A DNA stretch of 39,865 nt. It comes from Candidatus Parcubacteria bacterium. GTDB taxonomy: Bacteria; Patescibacteriota; Minisyncoccia; Phycocordibacterales; JAKAEA01. This document shows positions 23,892-32,576 of the stretch, in pieces. The first letter of the stretch is position 1, and every line of letters begins with the position of its first letter. Both the position numbers and the translations under genes were made by a program. Below the pieces are notes generated by a model. That model made no database searches and was not told the origin of the DNA. It saw only the letters and a program-made list of their open reading frames with translations. The stretch is from positions 1 to 39,865 of the forward strand of contig JAIFWI010000005.1 of the NCBI GenBank assembly GCA_019661945.1, written 5' to 3'.

Positions 23892-25796
23892 CTACCTAAC
23901 CTGCCAGTCTTTCTGAGCATTCATTTCCTCAGTAATTTTATTCATGATGGCATTAATTTCTTCTTCGGTCAGTGTTTTTTCATGAGATTGGAAAACCAAG
24001 CGGAAAGCATATGAAATCTTTTTTGCGCCATCAACTTCTTTTTCAAAAACATCAAAAAGACTTTCCCGCACGAGCAAAACGCCGCTGTGTTTTTCAATAA
24101 TAGCTCGGACGTCATGTTCAGTTGTGCCTTCGGGTGTAAACACGGCAATATCACGAACCGCAAAAGGATAAGCAGAAATTGGTGTATACATTTTTTGTTG
24201 AGGACTAACATCATACTGAGCAAATTCATCAGGTTCTGGCAGATTGCGTAAAATATCATCCAGACTTATTTCGGCTATGCCATCTTTGACTTCGATAAAA
24301 TTAAAGTCCAAGCCAATTTCTGACCCAATATTAAGCAGTATCTCTTTCAACTCATCGGCTTCGCTTTTTTTACTCTTTTGGGCATTCCTTAATCCAAAAG
24401 CTAATGCTGTGTACTCACCTTCTGCAGTAAATACATTGCCAATTTCAAAAATTTTAATTTGTTTGAGTCCCAAGAGATCAGCATTTTTTATATTTAAATC
24501 CAAAGCCTTTGAAACCCCCTGACTTAGGTTAGCTCGTAAAAAGTTTTTGTCTGAAGCCAATGGATTTTGAATCTCGACTTCTCCGCTATTTGTTAGTGCA
24601 TAGGTATATATTTCTGAAAATCCATGGACATTGAGTATGTCACGAATTTTTTGAGAGTAATAGAAAAGCTTATTAATTTCAGGCAAGATCGGCGATGTCG
24701 GAAGTTGGGTCACTGGAATTTGTTCATACCCATATATTCGGCCTATTTCTTCAATAAAGTCCTCCGGAATAACTAAATCCCGACGTTCTTCCGGAATAGT
24801 GACCGTAAACGTATCACCACTTTTTACAAAAGTAATACCGAGACGTTGTAAAATCTCTTCAATATCTTTTTCAGTGATAGGTACTCCAAGAAGAGTTCGA
24901 ATATACGTAGCAGTAATCTTCAGAGTCTTTTTCTCTTGTTTATAGTTCACAATATCAGTAATAGGACTGGGTTTGTCCGAATCAGATACGTCACTAATAT
25001 GGCTTGTTACCTCTTCAAGGGCCCGCATCGTTCGCTCCGGCGGCACAATATTTTCAAAACGTTTTGATGAATCATTACGAATACCGATTTTCTGAGAAAC
25101 TTTTCGAATAAATGCCGGCTCAAAACTTGCAGATTCCAGAATAATATTCTTGGTTGATTCAGTAACCGCCGCACGATTTCCTCCTTTCACCCCAGCTATA
25201 GCTAGCGGTGCTTCTGTATCTGCAATAACCAAAATTGATTCATCAAGCTCTACATCCTTTCCATCAAGAGTGGTAATTTTTTCACCCTTCTTTGCCCGCC
25301 GGATAGTAATAGTACCCCTAACTTTATCAGCATCAAAGGCATGAAGTGGTTGACCAATGTCAAGCATTACAAAATTGGTAGCATCAACAATAGTATTAAT
25401 TGAGCGCTGCCCTATTGTCTCAAGCAACAAAGCGAGCCAGGCTGGTGATGGTCCAACTGTCACATTTTCAATATAGCGAGCAGTATAGCGCAGGCAAAGA
25501 TCCGGTTCTTCGACAATTACTGTTACTGCTTTATCAGAAGTTATTTCTTCATTTTCATTTTCTTTTTCCTGCCACGGTAGTTTTGTAATGGCGGAAATTT
25601 CTTCGGCTATGCCTCGATGAGAAAGAGCATAGTGAGCCCGATCCGGCAGAACTTTAATGTCGAAGACTGTATCAGTGCCAAATTGTTCAGTACCTTCAAT
25701 TTCAAATGCATGAAATGTAATAAGTTCGGCTAATTTTTCCGACTCAGGTAGCGGATCTTTGAAATATGTTTGAAGCCAATTGTATGAGACTTTCAT
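23892..25796 (-). CDS. pheT: Phenylalanyl-tRNA synthetase beta subunit, short form
   Basis: This is the beta subunit of the alpha2-beta2 PheRS. The N-terminal MKVSYNWLQTYFKDP is followed within about 50 residues by the FDIKVLPDRAHYALSHRGIAEEISA region. The EMAP/tRNA-binding OB domain usually inserted there is absent. Next come the B3/4 editing domain (SINTIVDATNFVMLDIGQPLHAFDAD), the B5 domain, the catalytic-like fold and a C-terminal ferredoxin-fold anticodon-binding domain (about 545-634, YPFAVRDIAVFTPEG). The length is 634 aa against about 800 in E. coli. Its start codon overlaps the pheS stop by one base (TAATG). Confidence 0.94.
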   Translation of the reverse strand: MKVSYNWLQTYFKDPLPESEKLAELITFHAFEIEGTEQFGTDTVFDIKVLPDRAHYALSHRGIAEEISAITKLPWQEKENENEEITSDKAVTVIVEEPDLCLRYTARYIENVTVGPSPAWLALLLETIGQRSINTIVDATNFVMLDIGQPLHAFDADKVRGTITIRRAKKGEKITTLDGKDVELDESILVIADTEAPLAIAGVKGGNRAAVTESTKNIILESASFEPAFIRKVSQKIGIRNDSSKRFENIVPPERTMRALEEVTSHISDVSDSDKPSPITDIVNYKQEKKTLKITATYIRTLLGVPITEKDIEEILQRLGITFVKSGDTFTVTIPEERRDLVIPEDFIEEIGRIYGYEQIPVTQLPTSPILPEINKLFYYSQKIRDILNVHGFSEIYTYALTNSGEVEIQNPLASDKNFLRANLSQGVSKALDLNIKNADLLGLKQIKIFEIGNVFTAEGEYTALAFGLRNAQKSKKSEADELKEILLNIGSEIGLDFNFIEVKDGIAEISLDDILRNLPEPDEFAQYDVSPQQKMYTPISAYPFAVRDIAVFTPEGTTEHDVRAIIEKHSGVLLVRESLFDVFEKEVDGAKKISYAFRLVFQSHEKTLTEEEINAIMNKITEEMNAQKDWQVR

Positions 25797-26512
25797 TAAA
25801 ATTGATGCACGAACCTTAAATCACCTGAATAAAATTGCCGAATATCATCAATACCATACTTCAGCATTAAAAGTCTCTCAATCCCCCCACCGAAAGCAAA
25901 ACCTTTCCACTCATTTGGATCAAGCCCTGCCGCTTTCAACACATTGGGATGAACAAGTCCTGCGCCCATTACCTCCAACCATTTGTCTTTCCATCTAATA
26001 TCCACTTCTACCCCAGGCTCAACAAAGGGAAAGAAACTCGGCCGGAAACGCGTCTCAACATCAGGACCAAAATACGATTTGAAAAAAGTATCGAGCGTAC
26101 CCTTAAGTTCTGCCAGAGAAGCATTCTTATCAATCACTAAACCTTCAACTTGATAAAACTGAGCCTCATGGGTAGCATCAGTAGCTTCGTTGCGGTAACA
26201 CTTTCCCGGCACGATTATTCTATAAGGAGGTTTGTGCGATTCCATGTAACGAATCTGGACTGGAGACGTATGTGTACGAAGGACTGGCCGAGTGCTGCGG
26301 CCTTCATTCATCATGTTTTCATCAGACTCATGTTTAATCCAAAAGGTATCCTGCATATCGCGGGCTGGATGATCTTTGGGAACATTTAGAGCATCAAAAT
26401 TATAGAATTCCGTTTCCAATTCCGGTCCTAGCGCAACATCAAAACCCATCTTGGTAAAAATGGCATAAATATCGCGTATGGCCGTCGTTATAGGATGTAG
26501 GTGACCTGACAT
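25796..26512 (-). CDS. pheS: Phenylalanyl-tRNA synthetase alpha subunit, N-terminally short
   Basis: This is the catalytic subunit of PheRS. It begins at the catalytic core with MSGHLHPITTAIRDIYAIFTKMGF, preceded by none of the usual coiled-coil tRNA-binding N-terminus (about 90 residues). Class II motifs are visible: DTFWIK after HPARDMQD, the VLRTHTSPVQIRYM motif 2 region, and the C-terminal FGGGIERLLMLKYGIDDIR motif 3. The length is 238 aa. A promoter directly upstream shows that the short start is real. It forms a two-gene operon with pheT. Confidence 0.94.
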   Translation of the reverse strand: MSGHLHPITTAIRDIYAIFTKMGFDVALGPELETEFYNFDALNVPKDHPARDMQDTFWIKHESDENMMNEGRSTRPVLRTHTSPVQIRYMESHKPPYRIIVPGKCYRNEATDATHEAQFYQVEGLVIDKNASLAELKGTLDTFFKSYFGPDVETRFRPSFFPFVEPGVEVDIRWKDKWLEVMGAGLVHPNVLKAAGLDPNEWKGFAFGGGIERLLMLKYGIDDIRQFYSGDLRFVHQF

Positions 26513-26531
26513 ATTTTGAAGTATACCCTAT

Positions 26532-26560
26532 AGTATATCGGAAAAGCAGGAGCTTGTAAA
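26532..26560 (-). promoter_or_regulatory. Predicted promoter of pheST
   Basis: TTTACA (26560-26555), 17 nt, TATACT (26537-26532) on the minus strand, about 20 nt before the pheS ATG. Its -35 occupies almost the same bases as the -35 of the divergent GT2 promoter. Confidence 0.6.
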
Positions 26561-26582
26561 AATGGCTCTACTGTGGTATATT
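26554..26582 (+). promoter_or_regulatory. Predicted promoter of the GT2 operon
   Basis: TTGTAA (26554-26559), 17 nt, extended -10 TGgTATATT (TATATT 26577-26582), 14 nt before the ATG. Confidence 0.6.
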
Positions 26583-26596
26583 AATCGATTATTGGT

Positions 26597-27838
26597 ATGG
26601 ACTTTTTGCAACACATTATTGTTTATTTCTTCTTGTTTGTAGGTATATATTTCGAGGTTTTTATCCTCTGTGCATACCTTATTCATCGGAAAAACATTAA
26701 AGCGGACGAGAGCCGAGCTTTTGAGCGTACTTCGGACTATCCATCTGTGACCATTGTCGTGCCTGTCTGGAATGAGGAGAAAACAGTTGGGAAAACTCTT
26801 GAATCTCTATTTGGCTTAAATTATCCTAAGGAATTGTTAAAAATTACGGTAGTCGATGATGGCAGTATAGATGGTACTTGGAATATTTTACAGGAATACA
26901 AGACAACGTATCCTCATATTGAAATTTATCACAAAGAAAATGGCGGCAAACATACTGCCGTAAACTATGCTATACAACGAACCACCACAGATCTCATTGG
27001 CTGTCTCGATGCCGACTCATATGTTCACCCTGACACATTGAAGAAACTTGTATGTAGATTTGATGATAGAGCAATCATGGCTGTAACACCTGCAATAAAA
27101 ATTCACAATCCTAAAACATATATTCAACGTATTCAGACGATTGAGTATGCTATGGGCATTCTTTTTAGAAAGGTTATTGCTATTATTGGCGCCCTCCATG
27201 TTACGCCAGGACCATTTACTATCTTCCGCCGGACTATGTTTGATGAGATTGGCTTATTCCGACATGCACATAATACCGAAGATATGGAAATGGCTTTTCG
27301 GATGCAAACCCACCACTTAAAAATTGAAGATGTTCATACGGCATGGGTATATACTACAGGCCCAAACACTGTTAAAAAACTCTATAAACAGCGAGTGCGC
27401 TGGACCTATGGTTTCTTACGAAATGTCTGGGATTACAAATTCTTGTTTTTGAATGCAAGGTACGGAAATATTGGTTTATTAACCATTCCTGTCGCATTTA
27501 CTCTTATTATTGGTGTTGTATTCTCTACAACGTTTTTTCTTTTTCGGATAAGTCACTTTATTCAAGCAAAATTTATTGAATGGAAAACAATTGGATTCCA
27601 CTGGCCAACTATTGAATTAAATACTTTTTACCTTAGTGCCAAGCAAAGTATCTTGCTCACAGTATTTATTTTTATCTTGATGTCCACATTAGCTTATAAT
27701 GCACAGAAGCTGGCCAAGCAACCCCTTCATATTCGTCGAACAATCATGTATTTTTTGACCTATCCCTTAATCTCTCCCTTTTGGATCTTACGTTCTATTT
27801 ATAATGTGCTCCTAGCCAAAACTACTTCCTGGCGATAA
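26597..27838 (+). CDS. Membrane glycosyltransferase, family 2, processive type
   Basis: This 413-aa inner-membrane GT-A enzyme has an N-terminal transmembrane helix (about 5-28). The GT2 domain contains VTIVVPVWNEEKTVGKTLESL, VVDDGSIDGT, the DxD-type motif CLDADSYVHPD, the EDMEMAFRM general base region and the KQRVRWTYG (QxxRW-like) motif of processive enzymes. Two to three C-terminal helices follow (about 298-320, 350-370, 385-405). It resembles poly-N-acetylglucosamine, hyaluronan or cellulose synthases, but the sugar cannot be read from the sequence. It is the first gene of an operon of three overlapping genes. Confidence 0.88.
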   Translation: MDFLQHIIVYFFLFVGIYFEVFILCAYLIHRKNIKADESRAFERTSDYPSVTIVVPVWNEEKTVGKTLESLFGLNYPKELLKITVVDDGSIDGTWNILQEYKTTYPHIEIYHKENGGKHTAVNYAIQRTTTDLIGCLDADSYVHPDTLKKLVCRFDDRAIMAVTPAIKIHNPKTYIQRIQTIEYAMGILFRKVIAIIGALHVTPGPFTIFRRTMFDEIGLFRHAHNTEDMEMAFRMQTHHLKIEDVHTAWVYTTGPNTVKKLYKQRVRWTYGFLRNVWDYKFLFLNARYGNIGLLTIPVAFTLIIGVVFSTTFFLFRISHFIQAKFIEWKTIGFHWPTIELNTFYLSAKQSILLTVFIFILMSTLAYNAQKLAKQPLHIRRTIMYFLTYPLISPFWILRSIYNVLLAKTTSWR

Positions 27839-28476
27839 TGAAACCAGTTACTACAAAATTATACATGGCAGCCCTTGCCATTACGGTTACCATTTTTATT
27901 GGCGCCTTTTTTATTTCTCAGTATCTTAATGAAAGAAAAACTTCGGAGTTAAAAGCCATTGAAGATAAAATTGCTATTGATATTCTTTCTTTTGAAACTC
28001 AATTTGATATTTTTGAAGAATCATCCTGCCTGACCTTTAATAAATCAAGCATTCGATCTGAACTCCAGAGCCTTGATCAGAAATTAATCTTTCTTGAAGG
28101 CCAAGTCGGAGCCAATGACCCTGAAGTATTTAGACTCAAGCGCTACTATTCCCTGCTTCAAATTAGAGACTATCTGCTAACAAAACGCATGAGCGAGCAA
28201 TGTAATTTTGATACTGTCTTTCTGCTCTATTTTTATTCGCATGAAAACTGTCCAGAATGTCAGACCCAAGAGTATATTCTCCGAAGTGTTCGAGACAATT
28301 ATCCTCAGGTAGAAATTTATACATTTGATTATGATGTTGATTTGTCAGCTATTCGGACACTCATTAACCTCCACAATATCCCAAACAATCCACCCATCAT
28401 TGATATCAACGGCAAACTCTACGCTCCATTTAAAAGCTTCGCAGATATAGAAGTAATTTTGAAACCTCTCTTATGA
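27838..28476 (+). CDS. Membrane-anchored thioredoxin-like protein (CPEC)
   Basis: This 212-aa protein has an N-terminal transmembrane helix (about 8-28) and an alpha-helical segment to about 125. The thioredoxin-like domain has FYSHENCPECQTQEYILRSV, where CPEC has the CxxC redox pattern. The conserved proline-containing strand is NIPNNPPIIDING. It is probably extracytoplasmic. It may act as a thiol oxidoreductase or be a non-catalytic relative. The start overlaps the GT2 stop (TAATG) and the end overlaps the next gene (ATGA), so translation is probably coupled. Confidence 0.7.
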   Translation: MKPVTTKLYMAALAITVTIFIGAFFISQYLNERKTSELKAIEDKIAIDILSFETQFDIFEESSCLTFNKSSIRSELQSLDQKLIFLEGQVGANDPEVFRLKRYYSLLQIRDYLLTKRMSEQCNFDTVFLLYFYSHENCPECQTQEYILRSVRDNYPQVEIYTFDYDVDLSAIRTLINLHNIPNNPPIIDINGKLYAPFKSFADIEVILKPLL

Positions 28477-29834
28477 TTATTTTTATACTTATTCTGTCTC
28501 TCGTTATCCGAATCTGGTATGTCCTGCTGCCAACCATTATTTGGTGGGATACAGCTATGTACATCGGAATCGGCAAATACATGTTCAGCCATGGCGCTAT
28601 CGGCCTCTGGGAGCCATTTCGGCCGCCACTTCTACCAATTATTTTAGGATCTGCTTGGAAGATTGGCATTGACCCGCTCATATTCGGCAAAATTATTATG
28701 GTCATTTCGAGCTTAGTTCTCATTTGGCTTGTATATATTATCGGAGAAAAACTCGGCAAAAATATCGGCCTCTATTCTGCAGCTCTTTTAAGCTTGACCC
28801 CAGTCTTTATTGTTTTCAGTAATACCCCTTTATCTGATATTCCTTCAACGCTGTTTATCACTCTGGCATTTCTAGTCACTTTACGTAAAAAATATATTGT
28901 ATCCGGTATCTTAATGGGCTTAGCATTCTTGACTCGTTTTCCTCAGATTATCGCTCTTCTTCCACTAGTACTTAGTATCTGGATACTCCAAGAAGAATCA
29001 TGGAAAATAAAAGTTCGGGACATATTTTTTGTCCTTATAGGCCTGGCACTCGTGACGCTGCCATTTTTTATTACTAACTATTTTCTCTATACCAATCCCC
29101 TGTACCCTATTATCGAGGGCAATAGAGTAGCCGCTGAATCGGTCTATCCTGCACATGAATATTTTTACTATGGTACCGGGCTTCTGACTCAAAATCCTTT
29201 ACTTATTTTTGTTCTAGTTACACTTGGATTGTTGATATATCAAGGCAAAAGGTTACCAAGCTGGAGAATGATTCGCTCATTATTCCTTTTTGTGATTATT
29301 CCCGGCGCATATTTTACGATTAATCCTCATCAGGAATTGCGCTATGCCATGATGTTTTTGCCTTTTCTTGTTCTTTTAGCAGGATATGGCATTGCTTATA
29401 TTACAGAAAAAATTTCATGGAAATTTACCTCATTTGTTGCCGTTCTTCTTATCATCGCCATTCTCGGCAGTATTGGTTTATATGGTTTAAAAACACACGG
29501 ATCACGCTATAAGGTATCGCCTGAGCAGTATGAATACCTGACCTATTTTAAAGATAAAGGCCGACAAGAAATTTTAACTTCTTCGCCACAATCGATTGTG
29601 TTTTCAGATATCTCTATTGTCCAAGCCGTCAGCACCTGGGAATTTGCTGATCAGGTGTACAATGATGTTCGATCTCATGTTTCCTATATTGCTATCAACA
29701 CCTGTGAACTCGTGTGTGAAGATCCAGCTACTTGTCCTCATGCACGTGAATCACTCTTACAGAAAATGAAAAAGGAAGTCCAGATTTTCTTCAAAACGAC
29801 GTTTGGCTGTGAATTATATATTCTTAAACCTTAA
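28473..29834 (+). CDS. Polytopic membrane protein, GT39/PMT-like (GT-C) glycosyltransferase
   Basis: This 453-aa protein has about ten predicted transmembrane helices. The first extracytoplasmic loop has an acidic residue in IIWWDTAMYIGIGKY, placed as in the GT-C family (ArnT, PMT, RgtA-like), with WEPFRPPLLPII following. The C-terminal soluble tail (about 340-453) is Cys-containing (CELVCEDPATCPHA). It probably transfers a sugar from a polyprenyl-linked donor to an acceptor outside the membrane. It is the last gene of the GT2-thioredoxin-like operon and is convergent with the next gene, with a 2-nt gap. Confidence 0.75.
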   Translation: MIIFILILSLVIRIWYVLLPTIIWWDTAMYIGIGKYMFSHGAIGLWEPFRPPLLPIILGSAWKIGIDPLIFGKIIMVISSLVLIWLVYIIGEKLGKNIGLYSAALLSLTPVFIVFSNTPLSDIPSTLFITLAFLVTLRKKYIVSGILMGLAFLTRFPQIIALLPLVLSIWILQEESWKIKVRDIFFVLIGLALVTLPFFITNYFLYTNPLYPIIEGNRVAAESVYPAHEYFYYGTGLLTQNPLLIFVLVTLGLLIYQGKRLPSWRMIRSLFLFVIIPGAYFTINPHQELRYAMMFLPFLVLLAGYGIAYITEKISWKFTSFVAVLLIIAILGSIGLYGLKTHGSRYKVSPEQYEYLTYFKDKGRQEILTSSPQSIVFSDISIVQAVSTWEFADQVYNDVRSHVSYIAINTCELVCEDPATCPHARESLLQKMKKEVQIFFKTTFGCELYILKP

Positions 29835-29836
29835 AT

Positions 29837-30457
29837 CTAAAAGCTCCTAACCTTATAAACAATATGCCGAGTATGAGGAATCTCGACTTTATCTAGTGCA
29901 AATTGAGTTATATTTTCAAGATGACGTTCAAGTGAGATAACCGAGGTTTTATTAAATTCTCTGGTAAAAGGTTCATGCTCGTAAAAATAAAACTCCACCT
30001 TATCTTTTGGAAAATTTCGAATGACGTCGGTCAATGCATCTCGGATAATCTCTTGCCCAGCCGGGCCATATACCTGAATTGGTTTATTACCGACACTTGA
30101 GATAAGAGACTGAATATCTTTTGATAGTTCAGTCTGAAGCAATAATTTGCCTTCGTCTCCTGCATATTCACTATCGACATAGGTAAAATGGGTAATCTTT
30201 ACGTTCTGAAGATTATTTGCTTCCGCAGTTGGCACTTTCGAGAAAAATGTCGCAATAATTTTCTGATTATCACCTTGAGTGACTAATTCATCAAGCGAAA
30301 GTACGGCATCTTCAAGCGTAGATGCCAGGATGATAACGACAGCATCATTTGAGGTCGTGATGTTTCCTTTACCAGACGAAGTCACTATAAGAATAAGAGC
30401 GCCAAGAATCAAAACCCCATACACCATCATCGATTTTCTTTTAAGAAAAGTCCTCAT
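29837..30457 (-). CDS. Hypothetical membrane-anchored protein starting 1 nt after a tRNA
   Basis: This 206-aa protein has a short basic N-terminus (MRTFLKRKS), one transmembrane helix (about 10-27, MMVYGVLILGALILIVTSS) and a soluble domain of alternating strands and helices (for example VVIILASTLEDAV). I recognise no family. Its ATG begins 1 nt after the encoded CCA of tRNA-Thr, so a co-transcript cut at the tRNA 3' end would leave a leaderless mRNA. I see no separate promoter or Shine-Dalgarno. Confidence 0.65.
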   Translation of the reverse strand: MRTFLKRKSMMVYGVLILGALILIVTSSGKGNITTSNDAVVIILASTLEDAVLSLDELVTQGDNQKIIATFFSKVPTAEANNLQNVKITHFTYVDSEYAGDEGKLLLQTELSKDIQSLISSVGNKPIQVYGPAGQEIIRDALTDVIRNFPKDKVEFYFYEHEPFTREFNKTSVISLERHLENITQFALDKVEIPHTRHIVYKVRSF

Positions 30458-30458
30458 G

Positions 30459-30534
30459 TGGAGCCACCTCCCGGGCTTGAACCGGGGACCTACTGTTTAC
30501 AAAACAGTTGCTCTACCAACTGAGCTAAGGTGGC
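30459..30534 (-). tRNA. tRNA-Thr (anticodon TGT)
   Basis: The 76-nt cloverleaf on the minus strand starts GCCACCTTAGCTCAGTTGG. It has a D-arm (GCTC...GAGC), an anticodon arm ACTGT-TTTGTAA-ACAGT with TGT at 34-36, a T-arm CCCGG-TTCAAGC-CCGGG, a 7-bp acceptor stem and an encoded CCA end. It reads ACA codons (and ACN by wobble). It lies between two hypothetical genes on the same strand. Confidence 0.97.
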
Positions 30535-30570
30535 ACATAACCGCGTGCATATCAGACTACCATACTTTTT

Positions 30571-30948
30571 TTATCTGCGGAACTTATCACGTGATGGACC
30601 TATATCATTGAGAAAATATGAAGCTTCTCCCCGGTTTTCAATTTTTTGCTTACCACGAACAATGCTTACAAGTCGGTGAAATCTACGCTCAAGCCAGGAC
30701 ATCGTCACCCTAACTAAAGCTCTGGGAATATAGAGAAGGCCACGGATAACATCAAAAATACTTGGCAGAGAACTCTGATCAAGATGATCCAAGCCCTGGT
30801 TTTTCTTTTGAACCAACAGTTTCTCTAATCGCTCTCGGGCTCCCGGCCAGAAAAGCATTGTGCCGGTTTTTTCCTGAAGTATTTTAAGACCGATAAAGAG
30901 AATAATAATCGCACCGGAACTTATAAACACTAGTAACCAAAATGTCAT
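30571..30948 (-). CDS. Hypothetical membrane-anchored protein
   Basis: This 125-aa protein has one N-terminal transmembrane helix (about 2-23, FWLLVFISSGAIIILFIGLKI) and a basic, helical cytoplasmic domain (RARERLEKLL-type and RALVRVTMSWLERRFHRLV). I recognise no family. It begins 2 nt after tsf, so it is probably translated from the rpsB-tsf mRNA, and it ends about 36 nt before the tRNA-Thr. Confidence 0.6.
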   Translation of the reverse strand: MTFWLLVFISSGAIIILFIGLKILQEKTGTMLFWPGARERLEKLLVQKKNQGLDHLDQSSLPSIFDVIRGLLYIPRALVRVTMSWLERRFHRLVSIVRGKQKIENRGEASYFLNDIGPSRDKFRR

Positions 30949-30950
30949 AC

Positions 30951-31541
30951 TTATTTTTCTAAGACTGCAAAGCGCACGAATCGGGCCACTTCAATCTTTT
31001 CACCAAATTTCTGAATAGCTGAATCAAGGAGACCTTGAATTGTTGTTTCTGGATTTTTTATAAAGTCTTGCTCAAGCAATGTTCGCTCCTTAAAGTAAGC
31101 CTTGAGTTTACCTTCAAGAATCTGAGCTTTGATGTTTTCAGGTTTACCTTCAACATCTTTTACAAAAACTTCCTTGGCTTGCTCTCGGGCTTTCTCTGGA
31201 ATATCTTCAATTTTTAAAAACTCAGGGTTTGAAGCAGCAATATGCATAGCGATATCTCGGGCCATGGTTTTAAATTCGTCGTTCTTGGCCACAAAATCGG
31301 TTTCTGAGACGAGTTCCACCATGACCCCAATCGTACCTGAAGAGTGAACGTATGATTGAACCACACCAGCCCCGAAGGTTCGATCAGATTTTTTTGCGGC
31401 AATGTCCTTGCTTTTTTGTTTAAGAATGATGAGAGCCTTTTCGATATCACCACCTGCTTCTTCCAAGGCCTTCTTGCACTGCATGACAGACACACCAGTC
31501 TTGTCACGCAGCTCTTTAATAGTCTCTGTACTTATAGCCAT
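30951..31541 (-). CDS. tsf: Elongation factor Ts
   Basis: This is the guanine-nucleotide exchange factor for EF-Tu. The N-terminal UBA-like domain has ETIKELRDKTGVSVMQCKKALEEAGGDIEKALIIL, with the TGVSVMQCKKAL signature. The core includes SSGTIGVMVELVSETDFVAKNDEF. At 196 aa it matches the short bacterial form. It lies 19 nt downstream of rpsB, the classic rpsB-tsf order. Confidence 0.97.
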   Translation of the reverse strand: MAISTETIKELRDKTGVSVMQCKKALEEAGGDIEKALIILKQKSKDIAAKKSDRTFGAGVVQSYVHSSGTIGVMVELVSETDFVAKNDEFKTMARDIAMHIAASNPEFLKIEDIPEKAREQAKEVFVKDVEGKPENIKAQILEGKLKAYFKERTLLEQDFIKNPETTIQGLLDSAIQKFGEKIEVARFVRFAVLEK

Positions 31542-31560
31542 ATGAAATTTTGCTTTAGGA

Positions 31561-32250
31561 TTATGCTTTGTAAGCGCCGGCAGCTTCGGAGAGAAAGAAT
31601 CGGATACTTGAAATGGATGAATCGTTGCCGGGAATTGGATACTCTACACCTTTGAGATTACAGTCAGAACCACAGAGAGCGATGACGGGAATACCAACCT
31701 TATGAGCTTCAGTCACGGCAATCTCCTCATGCTTTGAGTCTACCACAAAAATAGCCTTTGGTAATTCCTTCATAGTCACAATGCCTGAGAAAAAACGCTG
31801 TAGTTTTTCAATTTCGCGGTCAATCAAGAGACGTTCCTTTTTAGTATATTTTGAGAGTTCACCTTTTTCTCGTTGGTCCATGAGGCTTTCCAATCGCTCT
31901 ACACGCTTACGGATATTGGGAAAATTAGTGAAAGTTCCGCCAATCCAGCGTCCCGCGACATACGGCATGCCTATTGATTCTGCAGTCTTTTGAACCGCCT
32001 CACGAGCTTCGTTCTTACCGCCAACAAAAAGGATTTTACCGTTATTCTTTGCCAATGACTTGATGTAGTCCTTAGCAGTATCAAGGTATTCCTTAGTTTT
32101 TTCGAGATCAAAGATTTCTATCTTGTTTTTAGCCCCAAAAATAAGAGGTTTTACAGATGGGTGGCGGCGAGCCTTAATCAGGCCAAAATGGGCGCCTGCC
32201 TTAAACATCCGCTCAATATCTGGGTTCATTACTACTGGTTCTTCTGTCAT
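31561..32250 (-). CDS. rpsB: 30S ribosomal protein uS2
   Basis: This is the small-subunit protein uS2. It has FKAGAHFGLIKARRHPSVKPLIFG, then GGKNEAREAVQ, GRWIGGTFTNFPNI and PKAIFVVDSKHEEIAVTEAHKVGIPVIALCGSDCNL. The length is 229 aa. It is the first gene of the rpsB-tsf pair. Confidence 0.97.
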   Translation of the reverse strand: MTEEPVVMNPDIERMFKAGAHFGLIKARRHPSVKPLIFGAKNKIEIFDLEKTKEYLDTAKDYIKSLAKNNGKILFVGGKNEAREAVQKTAESIGMPYVAGRWIGGTFTNFPNIRKRVERLESLMDQREKGELSKYTKKERLLIDREIEKLQRFFSGIVTMKELPKAIFVVDSKHEEIAVTEAHKVGIPVIALCGSDCNLKGVEYPIPGNDSSISSIRFFLSEAAGAYKA

Positions 32251-32274
32251 AGTGGTCTAGTCTAACACAGGATT

Positions 32275-32280
32275 ATTATA
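32275..32280 (-). promoter_or_regulatory. Possible -10 box of rpsB
   Basis: A perfect TATAAT lies about 25 nt upstream of the rpsB ATG. No convincing -35 is found at 16-18 nt. Confidence 0.4.
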
Positions 32281-32292
32281 GGGGCAAGAGTC

Positions 32293-32538
32293 CTATTTTT
32301 TGATTTTGCCATAGAGCCAGCCGAGAAAAGAACCGATCCCGAAAGCAACAGCAAGCACTGGAATTCCCACCATTACATAACCCATATAAAGTGCAGAGCT
32401 GAGTCCAGGAGGTCCTGAAAGTTCACCACCACCTGCAGTAAATGGAAAACGGAAAGATAGTAAAATATATATAAATAATACTATGACTAAAATAATCATT
32501 GAAATCCCTCCCCTCAGCCAATATCTTTTTTGATTCAT
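32293..32538 (-). CDS. Small two-helix membrane protein, unknown function
   Basis: This 81-aa protein has transmembrane helices at about 11-29 (GISMIILVIVLFIYILLSF) and 50-72 (YMGYVMVGIPVLAVAFGIGSFLGWL), a short Gly-rich loop between them and a basic C-terminus (YGKIKK). I recognise no family. It lies between the REP-like element downstream of prfA and rpsB. Confidence 0.6.
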   Translation of the reverse strand: MNQKRYWLRGGISMIILVIVLFIYILLSFRFPFTAGGGELSGPPGLSSALYMGYVMVGIPVLAVAFGIGSFLGWLYGKIKK

Positions 32539-32576
32539 AAAATAAATGAGCTTTTAATGTAGCTCAAGTATAGCAT

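Noticed and set aside
23670-24014. 114-aa and 63-aa ORFs (from 23670 and 23708) on the + strand
   Set aside because: They run through a strong terminator and into the antisense of pheT or its border. The composition has no protein-like pattern.
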